Below are positions 44,174 through 54,160 of a stretch of 64,000 nucleotides of DNA, piece after piece; positions within the stretch are counted from its first letter, which is position 1; each line of letters starts with the position of its first letter. The stretch covers positions 274,066 to 338,065 of the forward strand of contig NZ_JAUUTW010000003.1 in the NCBI RefSeq assembly GCF_030676415.1, read 5' to 3'. Origin of the DNA: Peribacillus frigoritolerans (GTDB lineage: Bacteria > Bacillota > Bacilli > Bacillales > DSM-1321). A model generated the notes under the pieces. It saw only the letters and a list, made by a program, of their open reading frames with translations, was not told the DNA's origin and made no database searches. Made by a program: the position numbers and the translations under genes.

Positions 44174-45263
44174 AATCTTCCTCATACTGGACAGATATTT
44201 CGTTATCTTCCTTATGGAAGGACTGGAAGCTGACTATCAGCTTTTCAAGATGTTCCAATTGTTCGTCATATTCTATGACTGCAGAAATCAATGGTACAAG
44301 GCGGGCAGAGAGATGGCCCAGATTATCATGCATTTCGTCCACTTGATTCTGCTGTTCGAAAAAGTGGGCAAGCAGCTCTTTACGACTTAAACAATCCTGG
44401 TCCCAATCTTCAATCTCCTCGATGGACTTGATTTTTTCGATATGCAGTAATATCAATTGTTCATGCTTGCGGATCAAGGAATCAAGCTGCTGTAAGATGC
44501 TCCGTTGGAAATCTTCAGGCATTTGATATACTTCATTCTCGAATTTATGGACTCTTTTCAAGGTTTCAAACGCTTTTTTTGTCGTTATGATCATCTGCCG
44601 ATAAACGACAAGCTTTCTTGCTTTAGCTACACTGTTCTTCTTGAAATATTCCCGTTCCTCTTTGTACATGGAATAGATATGTTCTAGATCGAGTAACTCC
44701 GACTTCAATCGGCTGATGTCTTTTTTCAATAAAGTGTGTTCCGTAGCATGCCTTGTGCTGATTCTGATCCATTTCAAGATGTCTTCCGTTACATCTGTAA
44801 TGCGTGTATAAAGCTTTGCTTCGTACTTTGGAGGAATGAAAACCAGATTCACGATGAACGAAGAAACGATTCCAAGCAAAACGGATGAGAGACGAATAAA
44901 GGCAAAATTCAGGAATTCCCCGTCCTGGCTTTCCATGATGGCAATGACCGTCACGATGGAAAGGACAATCGTTTTATCCATTTTCAGTTTTAAATTGATG
45001 GTTATGACAACCATTACGGCAAGACCGATTATAAAAATATCATTTCCGAACAACAAAACGAAGGAGACAGCAACCAATGCGCCAATGATATTTCCTTGAA
45101 TCTGCTCCAATACCGTTTGATATGAACGGTAAATGGTCGGCTGTATTGCAAAAATTGCAGCAATCCCAGAAAGGACAGGAGCAGGAAGGTTAAGCAGTTC
45201 CGATAGATAAAGCGCTAAAACAATTGCTATTCCTGTTTTGAGAATGCGGGCACCAAACTTCAT
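44172..45263 (-). CDS. ygaE: YgaE, FUSC/aromatic-acid exporter family protein
   Basis: 363 residues. The N-terminal half has about five to six membrane spans (ARILKTGIAIVLALYLSELL, APVLSGIAAIFAIQPTIYRS). The C-terminal half is a long cytoplasmic helical domain with coiled-coil character. The family (ArAE_1/FUSC) contains putative exporters of aromatic acids. Position next to the gsaB side of the yga block fits YgaE. No ribosome-binding site is strong; AAGGATT lies before the ATG. Substrate unproven. Confidence 0.85.
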   Translation of the reverse strand: MKFGARILKTGIAIVLALYLSELLNLPAPVLSGIAAIFAIQPTIYRSYQTVLEQIQGNIIGALVAVSFVLLFGNDIFIIGLAVMVVITINLKLKMDKTIVLSIVTVIAIMESQDGEFLNFAFIRLSSVLLGIVSSFIVNLVFIPPKYEAKLYTRITDVTEDILKWIRISTRHATEHTLLKKDISRLKSELLDLEHIYSMYKEEREYFKKNSVAKARKLVVYRQMIITTKKAFETLKRVHKFENEVYQMPEDFQRSILQQLDSLIRKHEQLILLHIEKIKSIEEIEDWDQDCLSRKELLAHFFEQQNQVDEMHDNLGHLSARLVPLISAVIEYDEQLEHLEKLIVSFQSFHKEDNEISVQYEED

Positions 45264-45592
45264 ATATGGGTTAATCCTTTCTTTGTGTTGTAATGGATCT
45301 GGTAAGAAAAGTCTCTATTTATATATAGGCTTTTGCTTAAAGTTGTATTCTAACTTATTTGTTAGTACTTTACACTAAAATAAGATGATGTAAACAAAAA
45401 GTAATATACAGGATTTTCCTAAGAGTTACAATAGCTAAAATCAAGTTTAATATATAAAGAAACGATAGGCAATTTCTTGATTGCTTTCAGCTGTGTTTTT
45501 CCATCGTTTGAAGACTGTCCCAAAGGTGAATGACTTGAAAAGGCTGATGCTCGAATTGAAGAGCATCAGCCTTTTTTAATATATTTTCAGCA
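45264..45592. other. Intergenic stretch upstream of ygaE
   Basis: No gene. It holds a hairpin at 45354-45384 (CTTATTT-GT-TAGT with ACTA-AAATAAG) without a T-run, which may be an operator, and the terminator at 45537-45578. The rest is AT-rich promoter-like sequence. Confidence 0.5.
45537..45578. terminator. Terminator after the glutamate synthase gene
   Basis: AAGGCTGATGCTC / GAGCATCAGCCTT perfect 13-bp stem; T-runs on both sides. It ends the minus-strand gene stopping at 45593. Confidence 0.95.
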
Positions 45593-48500
45593 TCACTCCG
45601 TGGATACAGCAGGATCCGCCTGTTCTTTAACTGGAACGACCTGAAGGAAGTGCTCTCCAAGATTTTGAAGAAGTGTTTCTAAAGAGGCCGCTTCTTCGGT
45701 TTGGCCATGATCTTTCAAGAGGGCCGTGTATTTGCCCAGAAGTTCGGCCACATCCTGCAGGCCTTTTGCAGATAGGGAATCAATGGAAATCTTTGCCCCT
45801 TTCGCAACCCGTTTCTTAATGACCTCTTTGGTTAATCCAAATTCAGGCTGTTGCCGTAAATAAACGACACCGCCTGTCATCCCTGCACAAATCCATGGAC
45901 CGGGATCACCCAGAACTAAACCTCTTCCATTTGTCATGTATTCAAAAGCGAATCCCTTAATATTGGAAGTTACCGCAATATTACCGTTTTCCTTTTTAGG
46001 AAGCGGGTGTTTCAATAATCCTCCAATGATCATATCCGCTCCGGAAAGCCGGATTCCCGCCCTGGCATCGGCATCACCTTGGGCAATGAGGAGACCATGC
46101 TGTGCACCGTAACCAAATCCCTTACCGACAGAGCCATTGTAGAACTTCCCATCTTTTCCTGGAGATTTAAAGATGGCAATATTACCGCCAATCGATGTTT
46201 TGCCAATACCATCCTGGGCACCGCCATTCACGCTGATTGAAATTCCCTCCGTATTGTAGGCCCCAAGTCCATTACCCGGGATGGAACCATCCTGGTAGGA
46301 TAGGTGAACGGGAGGAAGTTTTTTGTATGATCCATCCAATCTGCCCCTAACGCGGTGACAGGACACCCTGCTGCCGAGTACACGCTGCTCGGCAGTGATC
46401 GAGCTATAGCTACGGGATTGCTGCAGATCACCTACATGCGAATCCAGATATTCAGCGCCAACGGCTACCTGCATGGAGCCTTCATTTAAATAGGCCGCCG
46501 TTTCTTTATGTGAGAACGGTGTTATATCCAGGTTTTTCAATAAATAGGTTAAATCCAATGATTGTTGACCTTTAACTTGCTGTAGCAAATCAGAACGTCC
46601 GACGATATCCTGAAGATTCTTCACCCCAAGTGATCCGGTCAAAGATTTGAGTTCTTTTGCAAAAGCACTGAACATATTCGTTAATCCCTGAACGGCTAAA
46701 TCAAATTTTCGTGGAACAAAACGGCGCAGCCCATGTTCTTTCGCCTGCGCTTCCGATTCAATTTGAGTGGCGATGCCCACATGGCAAGTATCAAGGTGAC
46801 ATCCGCGGCACGTTGTACAGCCGACGGCAATCATCGAAAGGGTCCCAAAACCTACACGGTTTGCACCAAGCAGCATGACCTTCAATACATCCATCGAGCT
46901 TTTTAAACCACCGTCAGCCCAAATTTCAACATTCTGTCGGATACCTGACTCAAGCAGCGCATTATGGGCCGCTTTCACACCTATTTCAACTGGTAGACCG
47001 ACATGTGCGAGTGCATGGATCCTGGCAGCACCCGTTCCGCCATCAAAACCAGAAAGCGTTATGATATCGGCCCCCGCTTTTGCGACGCCGACAGCAATCG
47101 TACCAATGTTTGGAACGACTGGTACTTTGACGGCAACTTTTGCTTTGTCGTTTGCCGTTTTTAGCTCATGGATCATTTGGGCCAAATCTTCAATTGAGTA
47201 TATATCATGGTTATTGGAAGGGGAGATCAAATCGGAACCGATTGTTGCATTTCGGGCTTCTGCGATTTTCGCTGTGACCTTGGAACCGGGAAGGTGACCG
47301 CCTTCACCAGGTTTTGCCCCTTGCCCAATTTTAATTTCCAATAGATTTGAAGAGTTCAAGAGTTCTGCATTGACACCGAAACGGCCGGAAGCGATTTGCT
47401 GTCCGCGGGATTTCGGGTACTTGCCCAGCATATCCTTTATTTCCCCGCCTTCACCATTCATGCTGATCATGCCTAACCTCTCGGCAGCTTCTGCATAGGC
47501 CCGGAAAGCAATCTCATTTTGTGATCCAAAGGACATGGAGGCTATGACGAACGGCAATTCCTGTTGGCCGACCAAAAGACTGACTTCTTCAGAAGGGATG
47601 GAAGCATCTGAAGTTTTTAATGATGTCAAGTGGCGGATCGCCGTAGGATTGGATTCTTCCTGTTCGGTGATCTTTTCGCGATAAGCATCATAGTCCCCGG
47701 TTGAAGCAACTTCCCCGATAGACTTCCAAATTCTAGGGAATAAATGGAAGGTCTTACCCATCCGTTCTTTTTCATTCCCATAATCTTCTGCACGCTGGAT
47801 GGCATCTGCCTTGATTTTATCAAAATTATAGTCCAGATCATTGGATCCGAAGAAGTTAGCCACATTTAAATATTTCGCGATTTCCTCATGTAAACCGATG
47901 CTTGAGAAAAGTCTTCCATAGCCGCGCAGCTCATGAATGCCAATGGTGGAGATGACTTTCTCAAGCCCTTTCGTCAAGGAGTTATATAGATTGGTAACCC
48001 CCTTGAGGTCATCTGAAGATAGGGAAAGGAACATATAATAGGGGCTGATTAAGTTGGCCCCAAGACCATAAGAAACGATGATATCATGCAGTGACCTTAG
48101 CGATGCTGAACGTAAAAGGATGGAACAATCACGGCGCTTGCCTGTGCGGACCAACGCTTGGTCGACGGCTGAAGTGACAAGGTGGGGATCAAGCCAAAGG
48201 TTGCCGTTTTGATGGGCAAGGGCATCATCCAGAACGAGCAGCGTTTTTCCTTCATCCACTGCATTGACACTTTCATCCGTAATCCTGGTCAAGGCATCCG
48301 TGATATTTTCATCCTCTTTGAACGTGCTTGAAATGAAGTGCACGAGTTTTTGATCTTGGTTATATTTAATGAACTGATCATAGCTTGGCTGCGATACGAT
48401 AGATGAGCACTCATAACCCGTTGATCCTTCAATCAATAAGGGAGTCAGCAGCTCCGTAACCTTTCCTGCCTTATTCGCTTCGAATAGGGAAGGACGTTTT

Positions 48501-50065
48501 CCGATGATCGTTCTTGTTGAGAAGTGCTCGGTTTCCCGGTCCCGGTCGATCGCTGGGTTGGTTACAACGGCCACACTTTCCTTGATGAAATCAGCGATGT
48601 TGGTCCGTTGGGGATTAAGTGCTGCCAATGGCGCATCGTGACCAAGTGAACGAATGGGCTCAGCGCCTTTTTCGGCCATCTGTTCCACTAATTGGACATG
48701 CTCCCTTTCCCACCCAAAGGCTTTATACTGACCATTATGAATGGCTTGCGTATTTGTCATGGAGACAACCTTTTCAAAAAATTGGGGCTGTAAACGGACC
48801 CGGTCATTGGAAAGGACGAAACGATCATTGAAGAGTTCAAATACTTTATCCTGGTAATCCTTGTATGTGTACAATTCAATACGGTCGCCATTCCATTTCA
48901 AACCGATTTTTTCCCCTGGACCCATCGGTTTCGGATCTCCGGTATATTCACTGGAAGGGATAATTCCTGGTTCGGAAGTGAACATATAGGATGATTCCGT
49001 TTCAATATTCCAGAGTGGGCGCAAGCCTAAAGAGTCGACAGAGAACACAGCTTCATCGCCGAAACGGGAGATGATGCCTGCCGGACCTTGTGCAAAATGC
49101 CCCCATGCTTCCCTTAAATACGTATATAAGTCTTGTAAATGCTCGGGATATTCCTTGATTTCATTGATGATTGGCGGAAACATAAGATCGACAGCTTCAA
49201 ATAAAGAGTAGCCATGACGGCAGATGAAAGTCTCGATCGTCTTGTTTAAATCCTGTGAGTCGCTTCCATCTTTAGCGATGGGAACTCCGATCATTTTCGC
49301 TTCATCACGCAATTTGGCGATGGTATTGATTTCGCCATTATGACCAAGTACACTGAAAGGCTGGACCCGGAAGAAGCTTGAAAGAGTATTAGTTGAAAAA
49401 CGATTATGTCCCAGTGTCATGGTGGAGGCAGCCAAAGGGTCGGCAAGATCAGGATAATAGGCAGGGAGCGTATCCCCCGCACCCATCACTTTGTATACCG
49501 CATGATGCTGGCTTAAAGATGCAACATGGATGAAATCACTTTTTTCGATGTCGGAAGTCAGCTCAAAAAGAACATTTGAAAGCTCCTGGTTGTTATTGAT
49601 GGTGGAGGAACAGGCAAATTGCCAGAACACTGGGTCTTCTTGAATGGCAATCGGTCCCAATGCTTCGGAACGGTAGGCTTTATCCGTTTCGAATATCAAT
49701 GAGAGACCATGTTGGAGCAGTTTCTCCTTAACTTCGATTTTTAAGTCGTTAGCTTCTGTTTTTTTGCTTAAAAATAAGTGGCCGACTATGAAGGAATCTT
49801 GATCGACGATGCCTGAATCGACATTTACCGCTTCAAGCTTCTTTTTCCAAAGAGCCCGGGGAATATCGATATGGATGCCGGCGCCATCGCCCTCACCATT
49901 GATGAAACCGCAGCGATGGTTCATTTTAACCAGGGCGTCGATACAGGCAAAGATGTTTTCGTTAGTAGGGATCTTCTTTTTTTCGATGCAGGAAACGATT
50001 CCGCAGGCATCATGTTCTTCCTTGTGAAATTCTTTGAATGTAGCAGGTGTCCATTGTTGGGCCAT
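45593..50065 (-). CDS. Glutamate synthase large (alpha) subunit-like protein
   Basis: 1490 residues in GltS order. First is a class-II glutamine amidotransferase domain (nucleophile Cys in HDACGIVSC). Then come the central domain, the FMN domain (NGEGGE, PGEGGHLPGSKVTAK, GFDGGTGAA), the [3Fe-4S] cysteines (C-T-T-C-R-G-C-H-L-D-T-C; C-x5-C-x4-C) and the C-terminal GxGxG helix domain. It would make glutamate from glutamine and 2-oxoglutarate. Deviations: HRCG replaces the usual HRGG/HRGA near the amidotransferase site, and no small subunit gene lies nearby. It interrupts the ygaE-gsaB order. The start codon has an unusual leader (see 50072-50113). Confidence 0.9.
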   Translation of the reverse strand: MAQQWTPATFKEFHKEEHDACGIVSCIEKKKIPTNENIFACIDALVKMNHRCGFINGEGDGAGIHIDIPRALWKKKLEAVNVDSGIVDQDSFIVGHLFLSKKTEANDLKIEVKEKLLQHGLSLIFETDKAYRSEALGPIAIQEDPVFWQFACSSTINNNQELSNVLFELTSDIEKSDFIHVASLSQHHAVYKVMGAGDTLPAYYPDLADPLAASTMTLGHNRFSTNTLSSFFRVQPFSVLGHNGEINTIAKLRDEAKMIGVPIAKDGSDSQDLNKTIETFICRHGYSLFEAVDLMFPPIINEIKEYPEHLQDLYTYLREAWGHFAQGPAGIISRFGDEAVFSVDSLGLRPLWNIETESSYMFTSEPGIIPSSEYTGDPKPMGPGEKIGLKWNGDRIELYTYKDYQDKVFELFNDRFVLSNDRVRLQPQFFEKVVSMTNTQAIHNGQYKAFGWEREHVQLVEQMAEKGAEPIRSLGHDAPLAALNPQRTNIADFIKESVAVVTNPAIDRDRETEHFSTRTIIGKRPSLFEANKAGKVTELLTPLLIEGSTGYECSSIVSQPSYDQFIKYNQDQKLVHFISSTFKEDENITDALTRITDESVNAVDEGKTLLVLDDALAHQNGNLWLDPHLVTSAVDQALVRTGKRRDCSILLRSASLRSLHDIIVSYGLGANLISPYYMFLSLSSDDLKGVTNLYNSLTKGLEKVISTIGIHELRGYGRLFSSIGLHEEIAKYLNVANFFGSNDLDYNFDKIKADAIQRAEDYGNEKERMGKTFHLFPRIWKSIGEVASTGDYDAYREKITEQEESNPTAIRHLTSLKTSDASIPSEEVSLLVGQQELPFVIASMSFGSQNEIAFRAYAEAAERLGMISMNGEGGEIKDMLGKYPKSRGQQIASGRFGVNAELLNSSNLLEIKIGQGAKPGEGGHLPGSKVTAKIAEARNATIGSDLISPSNNHDIYSIEDLAQMIHELKTANDKAKVAVKVPVVPNIGTIAVGVAKAGADIITLSGFDGGTGAARIHALAHVGLPVEIGVKAAHNALLESGIRQNVEIWADGGLKSSMDVLKVMLLGANRVGFGTLSMIAVGCTTCRGCHLDTCHVGIATQIESEAQAKEHGLRRFVPRKFDLAVQGLTNMFSAFAKELKSLTGSLGVKNLQDIVGRSDLLQQVKGQQSLDLTYLLKNLDITPFSHKETAAYLNEGSMQVAVGAEYLDSHVGDLQQSRSYSSITAEQRVLGSRVSCHRVRGRLDGSYKKLPPVHLSYQDGSIPGNGLGAYNTEGISISVNGGAQDGIGKTSIGGNIAIFKSPGKDGKFYNGSVGKGFGYGAQHGLLIAQGDADARAGIRLSGADMIIGGLLKHPLPKKENGNIAVTSNIKGFAFEYMTNGRGLVLGDPGPWICAGMTGGVVYLRQQPEFGLTKEVIKKRVAKGAKISIDSLSAKGLQDVAELLGKYTALLKDHGQTEEAASLETLLQNLGEHFLQVVPVKEQADPAVSTE

Positions 50066-50071
50066 ATATGT

Positions 50072-50113
50072 GGCTTGAATAAGGTTACCCTTATTCTCTG
50101 CCTTTCACCTCCT
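50072..50113 (-). promoter_or_regulatory. Shine-Dalgarno separated from the start codon by a tetraloop hairpin
   Basis: On the minus strand the order is AGGAGGTGA (50113-50105), AA, GGC, AGA, GAATAAGG-GTAA-CCTTATTC (50096-50077), AA, GCC, ACATAT, ATG (50065). The 8-bp stem closes a GNRA tetraloop, and GGC/GCC can extend it. Linear spacing from GGAGG to ATG is about 42 bases, far too long. With the hairpin folded about 11 bases remain unpaired between them. No other Shine-Dalgarno or in-frame start is near. Confidence 0.6.
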
Positions 50114-50333
50114 GTAGCATGTGTTTAATGGGGGAAATATTAGTAAACCCGAACAATAGTCCAAGTTTTGATAGATTGAAAGAAAGTGTATAAATGTATA
50201 TAAATGTATCCATATCATATCATTTAAATATTCAGAAATCAATTTTTTATACAATGGGCTGGATGCTGTGATTGATGGGATTTTTGTGAGGATTGGCTTC
50301 AAATGCTAATATTAAAGATTTATTACAGGATAA

Positions 50334-50369
50334 TAAGAAACCCTCAAGAATGATGTACATCCTGAGGGT
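50334..50369 (-). terminator. Terminator of gsaB
   Basis: ACCCTCA / TGAGGGT with further inner pairing, followed on the minus strand by TTTCTTATT. The remaining bases 50114-50333 are AT-rich promoter-like sequence for the glutamate synthase gene, with TATAAATGTA repeated. Confidence 0.75.
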
Positions 50370-50404
50370 GTATAAAAAATGCATAATTATGCTGATCCGA
50401 TTTA

Positions 50405-51694
50405 TTATATTAGGTTTTTGAATGCATGTTCAACCGCTTTTAGAGTATAAGCGATATCATCATCCGTGTGAGCAATTGTCAAGAACCAGGCTTCGTATTT
50501 GGACGGTGCCAAATTGATTCCCTGATTGAGCATGAGTTTGAAGAACTTAGCGAACATTTCGCCATCCGTATTTTCCGCCTGCTCATAGTTTTCAATTTTT
50601 TCTGTCGTGAAATAGATCGTCAATGCCCCTTTAAGGCGGTTGATGGTGATCGGGACATTATATTGGCGAGCCGCTTTCAGGATACCTTCTTCAAGGATTT
50701 TCCCCAGCCGGTCAAGCTCTTCGTATAGACCCTCTTCTTTAAGTACTTCTAAGCAAGCTATCCCGGAAAGCATGGAAGCCGGATTTCCTGCCATCGTACC
50801 TGCTTGATAGGCTGGTCCTAGCGGGGCGACAGTTTCCATGATCTCTTTTTTACCGCCATAGGCACCAATAGGAAGCCCGCCCCCGATGATTTTTCCAAGC
50901 GCGGTCAAATCGGGTTGAATTCCCAAGAAGTCCTGTGCCCCTCCATACATGAACCGGAACGCTGTGATAACCTCGTCGAAAATGACGAGTGATCCGGCTT
51001 CGTGAGATAATGAAATGACTTCTTCCAAGAAGCCAGGGCTTGGTTCCACGATTCCAAAGTTGCCGACGATCGGTTCAACCAGCACGCCTGCAATTTCATT
51101 GCCCCATTTATCAAGTGCTTCCTTAAATGACTCGATATCATTGAAAGGTACCGTGATGACTTCTTGTGCGATGCTTTTTGGAACGCCGGCAGAGTCCGGT
51201 GTACCTAGAGTGGACGGGCCGGAACCTGCAGCGACGAGAACAAGGTCGGAGTGTCCATGGTAACAGCCTGCAAACTTGATGATCTTATCGCGTCCTGTGT
51301 AAGCGCGGGCAACACGGATGGTGGACATGACTGATTCGGTGCCTGAATTGGTGAAGCGGACTTTATCCATGGATGGTATGGCTTCTTTCAACATTTTGGC
51401 AAATTTGACTTCATGTTTTGTCGGTGTGCCGTATAAAACGCCCGTTTCTGCTGCTTTAACGATAGCCTCAGTAATATGTGGATGCGCATGCCCTGTGATG
51501 ATCGGGCCATATGCAGCTAAATAATCGATATATTTATTGCCATCAACGTCCCAGAAATAAGCCCCTTTGGCATGATCCATCGCAACTGGTGAGCCGCCGC
51601 CTACAGCTTTGTAAGAACGGGATGGGCTGTTAACCCCGCCAACGATATGTTCCAATGCCTCTTTATGTAAAAGCTCTGAATTACTAAAATCCAA
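50405..51694 (-). CDS. gsaB: Glutamate-1-semialdehyde 2,1-aminomutase
   Basis: 429 residues (B. subtilis GsaB 429). PLP enzyme with N-terminal [23 protein letters not shown] contact [20 protein letters not shown], Asp in FDEVITAFR and Schiff-base Lys in [16 protein letters not shown]. Converts glutamate-1-semialdehyde to 5-aminolevulinate, the start of haem synthesis. Position in the yga block indicates the gsaB (HemL2) paralogue rather than hemL of the hem operon. GGAGG 8 bases before the ATG. Confidence 0.96.
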   Translation of the reverse strand: MDFSNSELLHKEALEHIVGGVNSPSRSYKAVGGGSPVAMDHAKGAYFWDVDGNKYIDYLAAYGPIITGHAHPHITEAIVKAAETGVLYGTPTKHEVKFAKMLKEAIPSMDKVRFTNSGTESVMSTIRVARAYTGRDKIIKFAGCYHGHSDLVLVAAGSGPSTLGTPDSAGVPKSIAQEVITVPFNDIESFKEALDKWGNEIAGVLVEPIVGNFGIVEPSPGFLEEVISLSHEAGSLVIFDEVITAFRFMYGGAQDFLGIQPDLTALGKIIGGGLPIGAYGGKKEIMETVAPLGPAYQAGTMAGNPASMLSGIACLEVLKEEGLYEELDRLGKILEEGILKAARQYNVPITINRLKGALTIYFTTEKIENYEQAENTDGEMFAKFFKLMLNQGINLAPSKYEAWFLTIAHTDDDIAYTLKAVEHAFKNLI

Positions 51695-51837
51695 TCTTAA
51701 AACCTCCTATAAAATAAACATATTTCCCCTTAATCATAGCACTTTTCCGTCTGTAAATCTGGGGTGGAAGGCTAGGAAATGTGATTCGTCCGCTGATGGA
51801 AACGCTGCATCCCTAGAAGCATCAGGATTCCGGGCCT

Positions 51838-52158
51838 TCATTTTGTTTGGGAAATAGGGTCGGATCCCAAAACTCCGGTTATGAAAGTAAGAATGGCCAA
51901 GATGGTGGCAGGGTTTTCGATGTCGAAGGATTGGCGGTTCATTTCGCCCTGGGCTTGGTAATAGATCAGATGGCCGGTTCCTTTTTCTTCATTAATACGA
52001 AGGTGGAAACTGATGGGTGTGCTTTCGATCGACCCGCTGGAATCCCTTTGGATGACCTGGCATAATAATTCTCCGTACTCATCTTCATAAAGGAAGTCAT
52101 ATCGGAGGTCGATGACGACCTTTTCAATTTGGGATAGTAATAATTTTTTGATATTCAT
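51838..52158 (-). CDS. Hypothetical protein, 106 residues
   Basis: Not recognised. Soluble alpha/beta protein (QIEKVVIDLRYDFLYEDEYG, then SFHLRINEEKGTGHLIYYQA) with a hydrophobic helix near the end (ATILAILTFITGVLG). ATG 52158 is used with AAAGGAG 12 bases upstream; 26 codons of open frame precede it without signal. Divergent from the ABC-2 exporter operon, with a shared promoter region of 150 bp. Confidence 0.65.
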   Translation of the reverse strand: MNIKKLLLSQIEKVVIDLRYDFLYEDEYGELLCQVIQRDSSGSIESTPISFHLRINEEKGTGHLIYYQAQGEMNRQSFDIENPATILAILTFITGVLGSDPISQTK

Positions 52159-52308
52159 AGCATATTCGTCTCCTTTATATATGTATCTGGTACAACGGCC
52201 ATTTCGCCCTGAAAATGGTCTATGGCATCCAAGCATTTTTATTGTCTAAAAAGGTTAGGTTGGATAAACTAATTCATTAGGACAAGAGATTACGGAGGAT
52301 GTAACAGG

Positions 52309-53316
52309 ATGAATGATGCAATTCAAGTGAAACAGCTTCGGAAGGAATTTAAGTCGGCATCAAGCCGTTCAGGGCTAAAGGGTGCCTTCCGGGATTTACT
52401 TACCAGAAATTATAAGGTCGTCCCTGCCGTCAATGATATCAATTTTACCGTGAAAAAGGGTGAGATGGTAGCTTATATCGGGGAAAATGGTGCAGGGAAA
52501 TCGACCACGATCAAAATGCTGACAGGTATTTTGGAACCGACAGCAGGTGAAATCACGGTCAATGGCATGAATCCACATAAAGAAAGGGAAAAGTTCACCC
52601 AGACAATCGGAGTCGTATTCGGTCAGCGCTCACAGCTTTGGTGGGATATTGCGGTTCAAGAATCGTTTAGGCTGTTAAAAAAGGTCTATAAGGTAACGGA
52701 TGAGCAATATAACGATCATATGGAACATGTCATCAAGACGCTCGATATCGGTCCTTTGCTGGACAAACCTGTGCGTAAACTCTCACTAGGTCAGCGAATG
52801 CGCTGTGAGCTTGCGGCAGCTTTGATACACAATCCGCCTTTGCTGTTCCTGGATGAGCCAACGATTGGACTTGATGTGCTCGTGAAAATGAAGATTCGTG
52901 AGTTCCTGAAAGAAATCAATGAGAAATATAATACGACAATCCTTTTGACTACACATGATTTAGGAGACATTGAAGCATTATGTGAGCGTGTAATCATGCT
53001 TGATGAAGGACAAATCATTTATGATGGGGAATTGCAGAGTTTAAAAGATAACTGGGCTGAGGAAAAACAGATCCATTTTCAATTCATCGAGCCGATCGCA
53101 CTGAAGGAATTGCAATCATTAGCGCTCCCATTTACCGCTAACTGGGTTTATGATGAGAAAAATCAAACATACATTGCCTTGTTGAAAGAAGAAAGTGATC
53201 ATATTTCACAGCTTGTTTCGGCTGTTGTATCTCATTTTAAAATAAAGGATATCAAAATCCATGAAACGTCCATTGAAGAGATTGTTCGCAACATTTACGA
53301 AGAAGGCACTGTCTGA
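52309..53316 (+). CDS. ABC-2 exporter ATP-binding protein (COG4586 type)
   Basis: 335 residues. Walker A GENGAGKST at about residues 60-68, the Q-loop VVFGQRSQLWWDI characteristic of this subgroup, signature LSLGQRMRCELAAAL, Walker B PLLFLDEPTIGLD and H-loop TTHDLGD. It drives the two integral membrane subunits encoded next. Substrate unknown; relatives are linked to drug or polysaccharide/lipid export. GGAGGATG upstream of the ATG. Confidence 0.93.
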   Translation: MNDAIQVKQLRKEFKSASSRSGLKGAFRDLLTRNYKVVPAVNDINFTVKKGEMVAYIGENGAGKSTTIKMLTGILEPTAGEITVNGMNPHKEREKFTQTIGVVFGQRSQLWWDIAVQESFRLLKKVYKVTDEQYNDHMEHVIKTLDIGPLLDKPVRKLSLGQRMRCELAAALIHNPPLLFLDEPTIGLDVLVKMKIREFLKEINEKYNTTILLTTHDLGDIEALCERVIMLDEGQIIYDGELQSLKDNWAEEKQIHFQFIEPIALKELQSLALPFTANWVYDEKNQTYIALLKEESDHISQLVSAVVSHFKIKDIKIHETSIEEIVRNIYEEGTV

Positions 53317-53364
53317 ATCTCTTATCATTAAGAAACAACATGTCTATCAAGAAGGGGGAGGGCC

Positions 53365-54156
53365 ATGGGGAAGTATCTTGCAATGATCCGCATGCGTTTT
53401 TTGATGATGCTTGCGTATCGAACGGATTATTATACCGGTATTTTAATTTATAGCATTAATATCGGCGCTTATTATTTCTTATGGAATGCGATATATGGAG
53501 AAAAAAGCTCAATCGAAGGACTTTCAGGTATGCAGATGACAACCTATGTCGCGGTTGCATGGATGGCGCGCGCTTTTTATTTCAATAATATTGACCGCGA
53601 AATCGCCACTGAGATTAAAGACGGCAAGGTCGCCATTGAAATGATCCGGCCTTATAACTATTTAGGCATGAAAACGATGCAAGGACTTGGGGAAGGGATA
53701 TTTCGTTTCTTTTTCTTCTCGATTCCAGGAATGCTGCTGGTAGCTTTCATTTTTCCTATCGAATTGCCGCACGAGCCGGCTACGTGGGGGATATTCGGCA
53801 TTTCCTTGCTGTTCAGCTTCATCATCAATACACAGATTAACTTATTGACGGGAATCACTACCTTTTTCTTATATAATAATGCCGGATTGATCCGGGCTAA
53901 AAGGGTTATCATTGATTTATTTTCCGGTCTGCTGCTGCCCATCAGTTTCTATCCGATATGGGCGCAGGAAGTGATGAAATATTTACCCTTTCAAGGGATC
54001 AGCTATGTACCAAGCATGATTTTTACGAACGGGTACAGTTCAGGTGAAATTGGCATGGCGCTTTTACAGCAGTTAATTTGGTGCATCATTCTCATAATAC
54101 CGATTCAGCTTTTATGGATAGTCGCAAAAAAACAGCTGATTATTCAAGGAGGTTGA
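53365..54156 (+). CDS. ABC-2 exporter permease subunit 1 (COG4587 type)
   Basis: 263 residues with six membrane spans. IATEIKDGKVAIEMIRPYNY is the conserved cytoplasmic loop of this permease family. GGGGGAGGG precedes the ATG. Second gene of a three-gene operon; forms a heterodimer with the following permease. Confidence 0.9.
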   Translation: MGKYLAMIRMRFLMMLAYRTDYYTGILIYSINIGAYYFLWNAIYGEKSSIEGLSGMQMTTYVAVAWMARAFYFNNIDREIATEIKDGKVAIEMIRPYNYLGMKTMQGLGEGIFRFFFFSIPGMLLVAFIFPIELPHEPATWGIFGISLLFSFIINTQINLLTGITTFFLYNNAGLIRAKRVIIDLFSGLLLPISFYPIWAQEVMKYLPFQGISYVPSMIFTNGYSSGEIGMALLQQLIWCIILIIPIQLLWIVAKKQLIIQGG

Positions 54157-54160
54157 CGGG

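Noticed and set aside
49871..50128. Plus-strand frames opposite the start of the glutamate synthase gene
   Set aside because: Antisense shadows of the long minus-strand coding region; no ribosome-binding sites or similarity.
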